From contig NC_090322.1 in the NCBI RefSeq assembly GCF_040869045.1, positions 193,687,477-193,751,476 of the forward strand: a DNA stretch of 64,000 bases, given 5' to 3'. Origin of the DNA: Eurosta solidaginis (taxonomy: Eukaryota > Arthropoda > Insecta > Diptera > Tephritidae). The translations under genes and the position numbers were made by a program. The notes beneath the pieces are model-generated. The model saw only the letters and a list, made by a program, of their open reading frames with translations, was not told the DNA's origin and made no database searches. Shown one piece after another: positions 63,930 to 64,000 of the stretch. How positions within the stretch are numbered: the stretch's first letter is position 1; every line of letters starts with the position of its first letter.

Positions 63930-63960
63930 CCTTGCGGACGGGGCCGCGGGTAAAGGCTAT
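63930..63960 (+). terminator. Helitron 3' terminus, unit 4
   Basis: CCTTGCGGACGGGGCCGCGG then GTAAAGGCTAT. The final G of CTAG is replaced at the junction with unit 5. Confidence 0.7.
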
Positions 63961-64000
63961 TATATTATAAATGGCAAAGTTTGGATGTGAAGATGTTTGG
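63961..64000 (+). mobile_element. Helitron-like unit 5 (5' start only)
   Basis: TATATTATAAATGGCAAAGT followed by TTGGATGTGAAGATGTTTGG equals the start of unit 4. The window ends here, so the array of units continues to the right. Confidence 0.75.

Larger units (their letters stand above)
55575..63960 (+). mobile_element. Helitron-like unit 4
   Basis: The start TATATATTATAAATGGCAAAG lacks the leading TCTAA of units 1-3. It has three GGATGTTT-type units, the 5' core, a run of about 17 C near 56060-56077, the ~270-bp unique block and a 7.4-kb minisatellite. Its 3' part is of the unit-1 type (TCTGGATAAGTCTAGAATCG at 63629-63648, equal to 44444-44463 in unit 1). It ends GGCTA at 63959, with CTAT in place of CTAG at the junction. 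Confidence 0.78.

Noticed and set aside
40007..64000. A CRISPR-like or bacterial repeat array
   Set aside because: The repeats are contiguous with no unique spacers, lie in eukaryotic transposon context, and have no cas genes nearby.

Overview
The window is almost entirely repetitive eukaryotic DNA, and I recognise no host gene in it. It is AT-rich outside one GC-richer repeat block. It is packed with nested retroelements, DNA transposons and Helitrons. Their families (Ty3/gypsy elements with a tRNA-Leu primer site, (CAA)n-tailed non-LTR elements, DINE-like Helitrons) point to an insect, most likely a higher fly, perhaps a tephritid. That assignment is inference. There are no rRNA, tRNA, CRISPR or prokaryotic features.

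Layout. 1-7230: an LTR fragment, a decayed gypsy pol split by a CAA-tailed SINE-like insertion, two large non-coding dispersed repeats, and two more SINE-like copies. 7231-13524: a complete but frameshifted Ty3/gypsy element (gypsy A) with 625-bp LTRs, a SAP-domain gag and an intact 621-aa RNase H-integrase frame. 13525-21838: a solo-type LTR, a tRNA-like SINE, and a 5'-truncated LINE (LINE C). LINE C is interrupted by a nearly full-length second LINE (copy 1, minus strand, 13-bp target-site duplication) that encodes a 2A-like NPGP motif, twin zinc fingers, endonuclease and reverse transcriptase. 21839-34049: a related gypsy element (gypsy B, minus strand) reduced to fragments. Two pieces of the 2A LINE sit inside it. 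Its 5' LTR is split by a TA-flanked DD35E (Tc1/mariner/IS630-type) transposon, which itself encloses a LINE with a PHD-like finger (LINE E). 34050-40006: LINE D, interrupted by a ~2.8-kb inverted-repeat structure whose arms carry a decayed copy of the 2A-LINE leader. 40007-64000: four complete units and one partial unit of a non-autonomous Helitron-like element arranged head to tail. Each is swollen by a 3.7-7.4-kb array of an 89-bp minisatellite.

How it works together. Nothing here forms a host pathway. The reverse transcriptases, integrase and transposase are mobile-element enzymes, mostly inactivated by frameshifts and deletions. The order of events can be read from the nesting: LINE C before LINE copy 1; gypsy B before its LINE insertions and before the TA-transposon. 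The many long open frames between 40500 and 63900 are a by-product of a monomer that lacks stop codons on the plus strand; I do not regard them as genes. The most interesting items are the Helitron concatemer with its expanded 89-bp repeat, the 2A-like LINE leader, the transposon enclosing a 3'-truncated LINE beside a RING-like segment, and the SAP domain in the gypsy gag.
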